Origin: Anoplolepis gracilipes
Taxonomy: Eukaryota > Arthropoda > Insecta > Hymenoptera > Formicidae
Direction: 5' to 3'
DNA length: 64,000 nt
NCBI RefSeq assembly: GCF_047496725.1
Contig: NC_132971.1
Location: 2,306,501-2,370,500, forward strand
Below the pieces are notes generated by a model that was not told the origin of the DNA, ran no database searches, and was given only the letters and a program-made list of their open reading frames with translations. Below are positions 25,173-36,603 of this stretch, piece after piece (the first letter of the stretch is position 1; each line of letters begins with the position of its first letter). The position numbers and the translations under genes were made by a program.

Positions 25173-25363
25173 TCATATATTAATATAGTGAATCAATCTG
25201 GCATGTGACTGCCACCGATGTTTGTGCTTGAATTTCCTTCCACAAATCGGACACTCAAAGGTAGGATCCTTTCCGCATTCGACTCGTAGATGTTTCTTCA
25301 GCGAGTCCCGCCATATGTACCGCTTGCCGCATTGATAACAAGACCAGGACTTCAGAGAGGAGG
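25173..25363 (-). CDS. lola: lola variable 3' exon v13 (zinc-finger pair), short
   Basis: This exon is easy to miss because it lacks an in-frame ATG near its start and encodes only 62 residues. The acceptor CTCTTTTCAG (AG at 25365-25364) is followed by finger 1, C8-x2-C11-x12-H24-x4-C29 (CGKRYIWRDSLKKHLRVEC), linker GKDPTFE, and finger 2, C37-x2-C40-x12-H53-x4-H58 (FKHKHRWQSHARLIH). The TGA stop is at 25175-25173. From first Cys to last His it matches the next exon upstream (26766) at 39 of 51 residues by my count, including the unusual HRWQSHA, so the two are a recent tandem pair. Confidence 0.93.
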
Positions 25364-26765
25364 CTGAAAAGAGAGAGCGGCAATCATTAAGTCATTCGTT
25401 TTGATTTGCTTTTCTCGATCGCAACATCGAAAGCGCACGTCACAGTGATTGCTACCTCGATTAATACATTTCGCTCTTCGAGGAGCCGATCTTAAATCAT
25501 CGTGATAGATAAATGGATACTCTTGCGCGTCGTTTTCTCAGATAAATGTTATCGAGAGAATTGGATCCTCTCCTTTATTGTATGACATGTGTTATACAAA
25601 TACTTTATTTATATACTATTGATTACCTTGTTTAGAATATTGTTATACAATCGTTCTTATAAGAAAAAAGAAAAGAAAATATTCTGCGCACGATGAAATT
25701 ATACGAAATACACTGATAATTTTAAAGATATATTTTTTCAAGCATAAGTAAACAGAATCAGGATATTAAAGTTTTTTATCTTAGATTTTTCGCCGATATG
25801 CCAAAATAGCATTTTTATAACTAATAACAAAAGATCATTCCAAATGTGATAAATGCAATACCACAATAAATCATTTATTGCAGTTGTATAAAATGTGCAG
25901 ATAATCATGGGCGTTTTGAACGAATCGAAATTTTTTTTTTTAAATAATAACATCAAAATTTAATGTTATAAAAAATCCTACAAATTCTCTTAAAAAGATT
26001 ATTTAATAAAAGATCTCCATTATCATTTGCATTATAATTTGACTATAATTAACAGAAAGCATTTACTATCCTTGTTTCAATATTCTTCTTGTTAACTCTG
26101 TAATTATTATCGATTTATCGTTAACCTTCAGTACACAAAAAAAGGAAACATACTTGGCAGTAATAAAAACAGAAATATAATATGATATATCATGTGCTTA
26201 AAGAACAATTAATAATAGCATCACTTTTTTCTGCAATAACGATATATCAGTTTGAAAGTAACAAATAATAAAGGAGAAATATGCTCCATTAATGAATCAG
26301 ATGGTAATAGTTGAAACAATATTTTTTATTCTTTAAAAAGTATGTACGTTAGGAGATTAATAAAGTACATATACAAAATCAAAGAAACTTTCTAGAATAA
26401 TTCTAGAATTTCAAATACTGATTTCACGTAATAAATATGTATCTAAATACTAGATTTATAATTAACATTAATCAAACTGTAAACTTTAATAACACAGAAT
26501 TGTAAAAACTGCTGGTATAGCGTCTTATTACAAAATATAGATTTTTTTTTTTATAAAGCTGTTCTTCTCTCACTTACTCACTAAATATAATACAAACACG
26601 ATTTGAAAACACTTTCGCGTATTTCTATTGCTCCGCTCCAAAAAATATAGCACGATACTTTTTCGCATAAGCTCTCTAAATTACATCAAAGTATACGATA
26701 TATATGTATTCGTAAACAATCATGTCATCGTGGAGCCCTATTGCAGCTTTTTCGAAAATATCGCG
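25364..26765 (-). other. Intron between v13 and v12
   Basis: No exon. A small repeat TTCTAGAA-TAA-TTCTAGAA occurs at 26390-26408. Otherwise AT-rich DNA. Confidence 0.55.
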
Positions 26766-26959
26766 TTATAATTTAATGCTGTGCATGCATTTTGCATGCG
26801 ACTGCCAGCGATGCTTGTGCTTGAACTTCCTGCCACAGACGGGACATTTAAAAGCCGGCTCTTTGCCGCATTCCACTCGTATGTGATTCTTCAAGGACCC
26901 GCGCCACAGGTAACGCTTACCGCATTGGAAGCAGACCCACATCTTCTTGTCTAGATAGA
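26766..26959 (-). CDS. lola: lola variable 3' exon v12 (zinc-finger pair), short
   Basis: The acceptor CTCTTTTTCAG (AG at 26961-26960) opens 63 residues with no long leader. Finger 1 is C9-x2-C12-x12-H25-x4-C30 (CGKRYLWRGSLKNHIRVEC) and finger 2 is C38-x2-C41-x12-H54-x4-H59 (FKHKHRWQSHAKCMH), separated by GKEPAFK. TAA stop at 26768-26766. Third-position differences from its tandem partner at 25173 are common while the helix residues of finger 2 are unchanged, which argues that both copies are under selection. Confidence 0.93.
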
Positions 26960-27706
26960 CTGAAAAAGAGAAGAAAAGTCTTCACATAGTATTTAGGTAA
27001 TACACACACAAGTCGCCGTTTTTTTACACTACGTTTTTTTTACCAAACCAGCCCCCCATGCCACGTTCGCCGAACGACATTAATGAGACACGACGAACGT
27101 TACAATCGTAATCGCATCTACTGCGGTTCATGTCTTCTTTGAAAATATTGTATTTTCAACTGAGAAATTTGTATATGTTAAAGATACGATCATCTTTTTT
27201 TTTTAATTAATTTTTCGCTAAAGCTCTTGTATTTAATCCATGTGATATAGATTATTAAAGTTTTAAAATTTATATTTGTGTATTAAAAGTTACTAAAAAA
27301 TGTTACTAAAGAATCGTATTAAAGAAGAAAATATATTTATATAAAAATTAAATTTATATATTTATTGAGAGAATTTTATCTAGTAAACAGTACATACATA
27401 TATGCTTTGTGAAGCGATATATGTTTATCAAACTGTTTTGAAAATCTTGAAAACGATGATTGTTCAGTCTCGTTTACTCAATGATAATATGGTAAACAAT
27501 CTGTAACGTTTTTTAAAAATTAACAATAAGTGTCATGTGAGATTCAACAGAAGGTAACTTTTGTTAATGAAATAGAGTTGAATTTTTATTAATTCAACAA
27601 AGTTTATACAAATACATATACAAATACATATACAAATTTGTATTACAATGCAATAGGAATCTCGGATAGTTATGAATATTCTTAAACCAATTGTCGTCGT
27701 TGTAAT
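26960..27706 (-). other. Intron between v12 and v11
   Basis: No exon. A 12-bp unit (near CAAATACATATA) repeats about three times at 27607-27640. Confidence 0.55.
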
Positions 27707-27912
27707 TTATTGTTGTCGTAGTTTCAGCGCGTGTACGTTCGATGTAAGATGCGACTGTAGTCTATGTTTGTACTTGAACATCTTGCCGCAAAGAACACAG
27801 TTGAACTTAGGCTCCTTGCCGCAAATTCGCACATGGGCGTACATGGAAGTTTTTCGGGAGTAGGTCTTGCCGCAAATCTTGCACGCGAACATTATGCTCT
27901 GATCCATTTCAC
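27707..27912 (-). CDS. lola: lola variable 3' exon v11 (zinc-finger pair)
   Basis: The acceptor TCTGTTTTTCAG (AG at 27914-27913) opens 67 residues. Finger 1 is C10-x2-C13-x12-H26-x3-C30 (CGKTYSRKTSMYAHVRIC), one residue shorter between the last two ligands than usual; linker GKEPKFN; finger 2 is C38-x2-C41-x12-H54-x5-H60 (FKYKHRLQSHLTSNVH). The tail ALKLRQQ is basic. Only about nine residues precede the fingers, so nearly the whole exon product is DNA-binding module. Confidence 0.93.
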
Positions 27913-28768
27913 CTGAAAAACAGATAATGAGTGGTGCATGCGTGCATTTTTAAGTGCATTTTAGTAAAGTCAATTTTCTTCATCAATTTCCTATACTCCG
28001 AAACAGACAAGTACATTTTTTAAATCAAATAATAAAATTCGCAATCTCATTCTTTTCAAATAAAACTATCAATTCTTTGACGAATTGATATGATTCACGC
28101 AATAATCTTATTACTAACTAAGAGAAAATTGCGATAATGAATACTCTTGTTCTATTACCATTAATAACTTTCGTCGTTAATGCAATCTTAAAACTTAATA
28201 AAGAAAAGAATATATGTATATTATGTTAATAAAAATACAAATATAGCATGTCAATTTTTAAAACAATACTAAAACTATATCTGTTAAAAAGTTAATTATA
28301 TTTGGGGAGGATTGAATTATAAATTAATTACATTTACAGACTCACACAAAAAAATAATTCCAACAATTTTTCATAACGCAACCTTAGACTTCTGACCAAT
28401 ACTGACAAATTCTCTAATTCTTTGACTATCACACTGTTAAATCAACCATCACACATACTATAACTCTTACAGAAGTACATATTTTTTCTGCTCATATTAT
28501 TTCTGCACTTAATTTTTTAATATAATATAACGAGTTTCTCTATTTAAATTTATTATTTTGTTAATTCTTCTTTTTTTTAAACTGTTATTGAACGCTGTGG
28601 AAGAAATTTGAAAAGTCGCAAAATTTGAAAGCTATAATCGTGATAATATTTCGTGATTTTTTTCTGTTTGTTATAATCTTCTTCAAAGACGAAAAAAGAT
28701 CTCATGAAAATGTGATACATATAAATGATCCTATTGCCTAATATTAGGATTTCCTATTTGAAACAGCA
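27913..28768 (-). other. Intron right of v11
   Basis: No exon seen; AT-rich up to the transposon remnant starting near 28769. Confidence 0.55.
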
Positions 28769-29595
28769 TAATTTCAAATTGTGATTATAAATTAATGCAG
28801 CGTTATATTGTATTGGTCTCAGTCTCATATGATAGATTGACTGTCCAAGTTTTGGAGAAAATTTTTAATTTGGCTCTTCAAGATAGCGATGGTAGCTACA
28901 AGATAGCACATAATGTCGACATAATGACAAATAACGTCCAACGCAGAGAGAGCACAAGTCATCACAGAGGTGATACATCGAACTTGACTTGATAGCACGC
29001 TTTAAAAAAAAAAAAAAAAAAGATGTATTATATAAATTCTCCCGATTCAAAAAATTTAAACCTGGAAACAGGCGTTTTTGGAAATTGCAGTAGTTAAAAA
29101 GTATAGTTTGTGATCGATCAAATTGTTAGAAGAAAGCATGCACGTATGAAAGCATTTCGAAGAAGCACTCCTGTCTATTCGCAAAGCTTCGCAGAAACTA
29201 ATCCTACCAAGATCAACTGTGTATAGAGTTGTGGACAAACGTCTAAAGTTGTATATTTACAAGCTGCAATTACTGCACGCTTTGAAACCCGACTGCAGAC
29301 CGAAAAGAACAGCTTTTGCCAAAAACGTACTGGAAATGTCTCCGAAAATGTCTGTTTCTGCTTTAATTTTCTTTGAATTAGGGAGATTTTTATGATACAT
29401 CTTTTCACCTGTGTAACAAGTTGTGCTCTTTCTGCGTTGGACGTTATTTTTCACATTATGTGTTGTTGTCATCGCCACTTGACTTGAAGAACTAAATTAA
29501 AAATTTCCTCCAAACTTGAATAGTCACCTTAGCATATGAGACCAGGAATAATACAATATAACGCTGCATTAATTTATTATTACAATTTGAAATTA
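28769..29595. mobile_element. Foldback-type DNA transposon remnant with long inverted repeats
   Basis: The ends TAATTTCAAATTGT (28769) and ACAATTTGAAATTA (29582-29595) are exact reverse complements. The inverted arms extend inward about 320 bp, roughly 28769-29095 and 29260-29595, with substitutions, sharing for example AATGCAGCGTTATATTGTAT and AACGTCCAACGCAGA. A TA at each border fits a TA target-site duplication, so a Tc1/mariner-related non-autonomous element is possible. No transposase is recognised; short open frames within the arms (such as 29257-29478, minus) lack known motifs. Confidence 0.75.
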
Positions 29596-30875
29596 GAGTG
29601 TTTTAAATAGGACTTTGTGTAACAAATTTAATATAAATATATCTGTCCTCGTGAATGTATAAAATTTATTAGAATAATCGCATTCTTTTATAAAGATTTT
29701 TTAGATACTATATGTGTCTCACATATTATTTATTCTGCATACATCTTGAAAGTTCAATGCAATTTAATTTTAAATTCCATCTATAAAATATAGTTTTGCT
29801 AAAACCTTTTTACGGCAAAATAAGGTACGGTTTAAATATTTTTACATACGCGAGTAGTGCTATAATAACATAAAAAAATAAAAGAATAAAGGCGGCAAAT
29901 AAATTTAGTTTTATTACTGTATTAAGAAATTGTATTAATCAACGTATTAACCTAAGCATTAGTTACGCGGTATTGTTCGCAATGGATTATTATTTTCAAC
30001 AAGATAATTGTTTTTTGCGTCTCTCATTTTTGCAATAAATATCTAAGATATTGTTATAATGTTTCGCATAATGTTCTAAAATAAAGAGCTTATATTTTAT
30101 AATAAAAACACATTGTAAAGTTATATCTCTAGAATTTGGGAAGAAAAGATAAAAAATAAAAAAGTCTCTAGTCATATATACATATAGCGACGAGTACTTT
30201 AAAGTACACATAGAATTGCAATCGTTTCTATTTTCTTTATTTCTTTATTTATGCCGTATTCTTACATACACATGTAAAAAATTAACTAAAATTAACTAAA
30301 AATTCATTAAAAGAATAAATAACAATTTTCTTACGTAAATCTTATGAATTATGTAAAGATATTTCATATGTTGCTTGAGATAATATTTGCACTTGAATTT
30401 TTAAAATAAAGAGCATATTCATACTCTGCCACACCGTTGTAAATAAGTAAGTTATACATCGATTTCTTTACTCTTGTTATAAAATCAGCACGAACACACT
30501 AACCAGTTTTATCTAAAAGATATAATGTGAGTCGTGTAAAAACCTGAAATTCTGCAATATTATTTACAACAAAATAAATTATAAGAATTTTAAATTCTCA
30601 TTTAATCCAACTGTTTTATTAGATTGAACGATAAATAATGTTTATATCATTATATAACCGTTTATGTAGCTGTGCAATACCAATTTTTAATTAAAATAAA
30701 ATTTGAAAGTGTAGGGATCAGGAAAATGAGATTATATAATTTTTCTAGATGTGACAGAGAGATTACTTGAATGTTATTTCAGTATTTTATTTTTATTAAT
30801 ATATATTAAATTAATCTCTTTATACATCTTTCTTCTATAAATATACAAAAAAGCGCCGGTCGGCTGTGTTTCTTA
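29596..30875 (-). other. Intron between the transposon remnant and v10
   Basis: AT-rich with no exon recognised. Confidence 0.55.
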
Positions 30876-31072
30876 TTAAACGTATTTATGAATTGCTTTA
30901 TGATGTTTCATAAGATGATGCTTGTGTTTAAACTTTCTGCCGCAGACGTTGCAGGAAAAGCGTGGTTCAATACCGCACTCCATTCGTTTGTGCAGACTTA
31001 ACGATTCTCTCCATTTGTACGTCTTGCCACATGTGTTGCACGGGTAGGATATTGAGCGCAACATCTGTTGGC
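30876..31072 (-). CDS. lola: lola variable 3' exon v10 (zinc-finger pair)
   Basis: The acceptor ATATGTTTCAG (AG at 31074-31073) opens 64 residues. Finger 1 is C11-x2-C14-x12-H27-x4-C32 (CGKTYKWRESLSLHKRMEC), linker GIEPRFS, and finger 2 is C40-x2-C43-x12-H56-x4-H61 (FKHKHHLMKHHKAIH). The product stops three residues after the last ligand. This is a near-ideal example of the array consensus and a good reference for judging the damaged copies at higher coordinates. Confidence 0.94.
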
Positions 31073-33318
31073 CTGAAACATATATGTAACGATCTTGGTT
31101 TCATTAATGTCGGACTAACCGTCGATTTCAACGTCGATGGCGTGCATGCTAGAAAGTCCGTCATCTAAGAAAATTAGATCTCTAATTCTGGTTTTTGGCC
31201 TGATAAGGTTTCTAATCTTGATTTTTCCCTCAGAGTTGTCCACAATATATCAAAAATTAGAGATTAAATATTCGAGTAATTTCGGGTGTAGCGATTCTGT
31301 CTGATTGTCAAAGTCTATCTCAGTGTTATATTTACCTTTATTTGTATAAAATCGCATTGTAAAAAATTTATTCATATTAATACTGAACGGCAAGTATCGA
31401 TATGTAACTGAAATTTTCATAATATTGGCATTAAGCATTCAGTCATATGTATGTATACAGAAGACTTAAATTTTCATAATATTAGTACTCTGTATTACAT
31501 TGACATAGATATAAAAAAATTGAAAAATTGTTATCGGAAATATTATTTACCCATATTTTTTTTCTCGTTTTATAATAATTAAAATAAAAGTCAATTCCTG
31601 TGAAAACTGATATAATGTCATCAAATGACATGCATAGACTCATACTTTTCTTTACTAACAGTAGTAACATAATATTATTATATTATAAAATTTAAAATTT
31701 TGATATAAGCATACAATTTTTGTAATTTTTTGTAAAATTTTATGAATTATTAATTGATTTGAGATAATACATTCAATAATATATAATAGTCAATATTATT
31801 AAAAAATATACATACACACATATATATATATATATCGGAATATATCTCTCAATGACACATAAATATATATTTTTACGGTATTTTTAATATTAATTTTAAT
31901 TCTTGTATAATATAAATAATATTAATATATTAATTAAGAGTAAATGTATAATGGAATTATCACAGTAAAAATATATATCAAAATTTTATTCAAATTTATA
32001 ATTATTATATAACAAAGTCAGAGTAAATATTGGAATATCAAGTTATATTAATATATAACAAATGTATTTGTAGTGTGGTGTGTGTGTTGTTGCACATAAA
32101 ATATTCTTAATAGTCAATTGAATATTATTTTACATAAATAAGTAAATAAAGTACCTATTCGGCACTAAATTGTAAAAAGGTATGCCGCAATCCATACATA
32201 ATCGAAAAAAAGTGATTTTCATGTAAAGTTTAAAAACAGAATAAGTTTTTTTAATTAAATTTTATGAAGTATGAGAAAACTTATTTAAAAAAAAATTATG
32301 TTAAAATTTATTCTAATTATATTATTTATTATAAAAGTGTTGTATATTATATGTATATATGTATACGTTGTATATATATACACACACATACACATATACG
32401 TACGCGGGCGCGTGTGTATGTGTGTGTATAATTAGTAAGAAGAAAGACAATTTAAAAAAATTTTAAGTTTTTACTACAAAATTTGTTTCAATAACTTAAG
32501 TTTTTTTCAGAATATAAATAAAACTATTTACTTATATATATTAACAAAAAAAATTAAAGTAAATTTTGTTTTAAAAAATCACTTTTCGATTGTATCACGA
32601 TATAGCTACATTCCATATATCGCAAATGCGTACATAAAGTAAACACAAAATAATAAAATAAAAAATTATTACATAAAATTATTATGTACTTTATAATAAT
32701 AAAAAATTATTATTATAAAGTAAAATAACAAAATAATTCATACAATTATTGCTGCAATTATTCAAAAATAAAATTTTTTTACTATTATTAAAAAAATGTA
32801 ATTACGTTTTTTCTTCTCAATGAATGAGTAAAAGTAACAATAAATTATATTGATTAAATAAATATAATAATATTAAAGTGTCTACGAAGTCTTGAACAAT
32901 CGTAACATACGTATTTCGTAATATGCGTATTCTTGAATAATTGTAATATGCATAATTCCTATATATATTTTGTTTTTGGAAAAAAAAACGTTCTTTGTCA
33001 GTCTTTCATCGAATACAATAAATATACCTTGTAGTCAACTCTCTCTTTTTTAGAGAACGCGTCATATAACGTTAACACAATGTTAAAAGAACAATTTTGT
33101 AATCATAAATTATGTAATCACTTCTTTGTTTTCCGCTAAACGAGTCATAATGTTATATTATGCAATATTATAAACAGAATAGTTTTTAAGATTATTATAT
33201 ATATATAATAATGAGACTTTAATAATTTAAGATTAAAGAATTTAAGGTCTAATAAAAATACATCAATATCTGAAAATACATCTATATTATTCAGCGAATT
33301 GATCTCTGTTTATAATTT
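31073..33318 (-). other. Intron right of v10
   Basis: No exon recognised. An alternating purine-pyrimidine tract lies at about 32345-32430. Otherwise AT-rich. Confidence 0.55.
32365..32430. repeat. Alternating purine-pyrimidine tract
   Basis: (TA)n passes into (CA)n, then a CpG core (GTACGCGGGCGCGTGTG) and then (TG)n. The two halves are roughly complementary, so the tract could adopt Z-DNA or a hairpin. Confidence 0.7.
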
Positions 33319-33521
33319 TCATTCCAAGTAATTTCGAATGAACTTTATGGAAAGGTTTTTTAATATTAATTTTCTATTTGAATTTTTAACTACAGTGTGG
33401 GCATTTATGTAATTGCTCGATTCCACATTTAATATTTTGCTGATCGAAATGTTCCTTCCATAAGAAAATTTTTCTACAACCACGATAAAGGGATGATACA
33501 TGTTTATTAGAGGCTTCAGAA
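33319..33521 (-). pseudogene. Decayed lola variable exon
   Basis: One frame reads SSLYRGCRKIFLWKEHFDQQ, then NIKCGIEQLHKCPHCS, a stop, KFK, another stop. Against intact copies, finger 1 has lost its first Cys (Y-R-G-C where Y-x-C-x-x-C is expected) and its His (DQQ for RHQ); the KCG linker and the C-P-H-C of finger 2 survive. Two stop codons cut finger 2, and the spacing to the HKVH ending is off by an indel. An acceptor-like TTTGACAG remains at 33529-33522 but leads into the wrong frame. This is a dead exon from the same array. Confidence 0.8.
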
Positions 33522-34576
33522 CTGTCAAAGATGTCAGAATTGCTTAAAATAATTAATATTATGATAATATCTAATTTTTTAAGATAACTACGTATTTTCA
33601 ATACTCTAGATGAGTCTAAGAGAACTTATGTTTTCCACATATATTTGAACAAAACATTATTTACTTAAATTCAATGAATTTAATTAAATTTTTTTTCAAG
33701 ATTTAAGAAAGATTGATTCAAAATTGATCAATTATTAATTAATTACAAAAAGTATTTGTAATTAATCAAGAAACTATTTTTAATAACTTTACTACAATAA
33801 TTTATTCTCGTCCTTATTCATCTAAATAATTATATTCTAGTATAATATTAATTAAGTTAAAAACATAATTAAATAATAAAATTGATACACAAATATACGT
33901 ATATAAAATATAATAAATCAATTTTCTTAACAATATGCTATAAGAGAAAAATATTCACTTCCCACAAATCTCTCTGAAACTCCCTGAAATATTTAATATT
34001 CCGATACATTTAAATTCATGCATCATTATTGGAATAAAATTGATTTGGAATAAACAATCATTAAAAGATTAGAAAATGAAAACTAACAGGTGATAACAAT
34101 TTCAACAATTTGGTATTCAAACGATAAACAGAAGTAAAGAAATAAGAACATATAATATAGTGCTGTTTTTTATTGTTTAAATTTATTTTCTATATTTGTT
34201 TATCTCGAGTTAAATACAATCAAAACTTTTATTTTGCATATCACGAATACGTGTAAATTTGTCAAGTTAACCCTCTATAGCCCTAATTTTTTTCCGCGGC
34301 TATAAAAAAATGTATGTAACGTGAAATCAATAAATATCAACCTCTGAATACAAATAAACATTTAATTCACAAAATTATATTACTTTGATATCATAAAATT
34401 AAAGTTATATGATAACTCCCAAGAATGTGTTATAGTTACCAAGGGAACATTATACAACAAAATGTATATACTACCTGGCGATAAAAAATTAAAAGATAAT
34501 CAATAAGATGTTGATATATTAGTATGTGACTTTAAGTCACACCGGACTATAGATGGTTAATTAGTGCCGCGACAAC
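33522..34576 (-). other. Intron between the decayed exon and v9
   Basis: No intact exon. The stretch 34050-34110 is clearly similar to 35172-35225 (AATCATTAAAAGA ... GATAACAAT), evidence of a tandem duplication that includes exon v9. Confidence 0.55.
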
Positions 34577-34815
34577 TCAAGCAATTTGATTTCCTTTGTT
34601 GATTACGGTTTGTTTATGAAGTTGTGTCGTACGATGCACCTTTAGATGATGCTTGTGCATGAAACTCTTCTCGCAAGGAGCGCATGTAAACTGTCGTTCT
34701 TTACCACACTCCTCACGTATATGTCTCCTCAGAGAACATCTCCACGTATATACTTTGTTGCATGCATCGCAAATATATTTGGGCCATTCATAATCTTGCG
34801 GATCCTTGTCGCAAC
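34577..34815 (-). CDS. lola: lola variable 3' exon v9 (zinc-finger pair)
   Basis: The acceptor TTCCTTTTCAG (AG at 34817-34816) opens 78 residues; no in-frame ATG precedes the fingers. Finger 1 is C15-x2-C18-x12-H31-x4-C36 (CNKVYTWRCSLRRHIREEC), linker GKERQFT, and finger 2 is C44-x2-C47-x12-H60-x5-H66 (FMHKHHLKVHRTTQLH). TGA at 34579-34577. The REECGK linker groups it with the exons at 36362 and 37772 and with the dead copy at 35597, forming a local subfamily. Finger 1 has Asn in place of Gly after the second Cys. The tail is longer than usual (12 residues after the last His). Confidence 0.92.
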
Positions 34816-35596
34816 CTGAAAAGGAAAAATATTATTAGTGCGTGCTCTTAAACTGCTGGTAATCTCATCACATTTACATTTTTTAAATTCTATATCATAA
34901 TGTTGAAATTAGCACGATGATTTCTTCCGTCCCGAGAAAATTATTTCATCAATTTCATTAACTCGAATAAATTTTACCTACATAAGCTAATTGAGTTTTT
35001 TCGAAGATCTTTTTATTTTAAAAGCTAAAAGCAGGATATAAGTTTTGCAAGAATTAGATTCCTTCGATGAAAGAACGATGAACAACTCTGTCACATTTTA
35101 TTTTTATGGACCACTTTTTATCTTTGCACTATACTGTTTTTATATGTTTGCGTAGGAGATCAAAAAATGAATAATAATCATTAAAAGACTGGGAAATAAA
35201 AATTAACAGACGATAACAATACATATATAACATGCAAAAAAATTTCGATTTCTCACATATCTTTCTTGGAATCTGAAACATTTAATATTTTAATAAAATT
35301 AAATTTGTCCCCTATATTTAAAATAAATAGAGACAATCACAATTCAATTGTTTGATATTCAAATGGTAGATATAATTAAGGGGTAAAAACACATGAGATC
35401 ATTTTTGCTGCTTAGTTTTATTTACATATTTTATTTATTCATTCGGGACATATGTCAAATATCCAATCAAATTCGAATCAATCTATTTCTCAACTTATAT
35501 AAAGCTTCGCTCTTACATTTGTGGTTGTTTGAAATTTGCTAAATTAATAGCTTTGACAATAAATAATTTTAGAAAATTGATTTTCCTTTGCAAAGA
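34816..35596 (-). other. Intron between v9 and a decayed exon
   Basis: No exon. Parts align by eye with the introns right of 35781 and right of 36603, for example the CTTCGATGAAAG stretch near 35065 against 36020 and 36865. Confidence 0.5.
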
Positions 35597-35781
35597 TTAC
35601 GAAGGTGTTGTTGATCCTTTTAGATGATGTTTACATTTGAATATCTTGCAAAGAGATATGATCAGCTCTTCCTTACACTTCTCGTCAGAAACCGTTTCCA
35701 TTTATACTTCTTACCGCGTCGCAGATGTATTTGCCACGATACTGTCTGATCTGAATTTGCCGCACTTGTATGTGCCGTAAT
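35597..35781 (-). pseudogene. Decayed lola variable exon (frameshifted)
   Basis: A good acceptor (TACTTTTTTCAG, AG at 35783-35782) opens in the shared phase, but the reading frame stops after about 22 residues. Pieces of an exon like the one at 36362 appear in different frames: QYRGKYICDA, then GKKYKWKRFLTR, then LCKIFKCKHHLKGSTTPS and a stop. The second Cys of finger 1, the His and final Cys of finger 1, and the ends of finger 2 are lost. At least two indels are needed. Its neighbours on both sides are intact relatives, so this is a dead tandem copy. Confidence 0.85.
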
Positions 35782-36361
35782 CTGAAAAAAGTATACGCTA
35801 TAAGTGCGTAGATCGCACTTTCGTTAGATTCATATCCATTTTTTTTCTCTTCTTCCTCGTAGCGTCAAAGTTCATTAGCGTGCTGGCTTTATATTATAAG
35901 AAGAGATTAGATTCGTTATCACAAATAAATAAATTTTGACATCATAAGTCAATTAAATTTTTTCAAAAATCATTTCTTAAGGCAAGCTTAAAATCCAAAT
36001 ATAAAATAGTTTTGTTCCTTTCGATGAAAGTTTGCATAAACAACTTCCTTGCACTTCATTCTTTCTTCGTCTATTCTCTATTGCTTTTCGTATATATTAT
36101 TTTTTATATTATAATTATTATAAAGAATAAAGTAAAAAATAAAGAATAAACAAAAAAATAAACGTATTTTATGAAGAATTTCGCACATGTAGTTAATCTG
36201 GAACATAAAATAATTAATGTCCCATAATTTTTAGAATAAACACAAAGAAATTATTAGAGCATCAGCAAATTATAATTATCAATAACATTATATTAAAGTA
36301 ATGGGCAGAAATAAAGGATGAGGGTAACATCGATTTTTCTTTGATTTTATTATTTACATTA
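35782..36361 (-). other. Intron between a decayed exon and v8
   Basis: AT-rich; partly similar to the intron right of 36603 (AAGGCAAGCTTAAAA near 35980 against AAGGACAAGCTTAAAA near 36815). No additional exon. Confidence 0.5.
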
Positions 36362-36603
36362 TTATATATTCATCGGTTTGTTCATCCAATTATGAACATA
36401 AAGCAAATGTTGTTTGAGTTGGCCACTGCGACGAATCTTCATGTTACATATTGGACACGTGTACTGCGGTTCCTTACCGCACTCCTCGCGTTTATGCCTC
36501 GTCAGAGACGGTTTCCACGTATATTCCTTACCACATGCCTCGCACGTGTATTTGCCACGATACCGTCTGTGATAATCTTGAGGTCTGTGAGACTTGGCGT
36601 AAC
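36362..36603 (-). CDS. lola: lola variable 3' exon v8 (zinc-finger pair)
   Basis: The acceptor TTCTTTTCAG (AG at 36605-36604) opens 79 residues without an ATG before the fingers. A basic leader (YAKSHRPQDYHRRYRGKY) precedes finger 1, C20-x2-C23-x12-H36-x4-C41 (CGKEYTWKPSLTRHKREEC), linker GKEPQYT, and finger 2, C49-x2-C52-x12-H65-x4-H70 (NMKIRRSGQLKQHLLYVH). Finger 2 has M-K-I in place of the aromatic core residue, a change shared with the exon at 37772 and so ancestral to the pair. TAA at 36364-36362. Long plus-strand open frames over it are antisense shadows. Confidence 0.92.
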
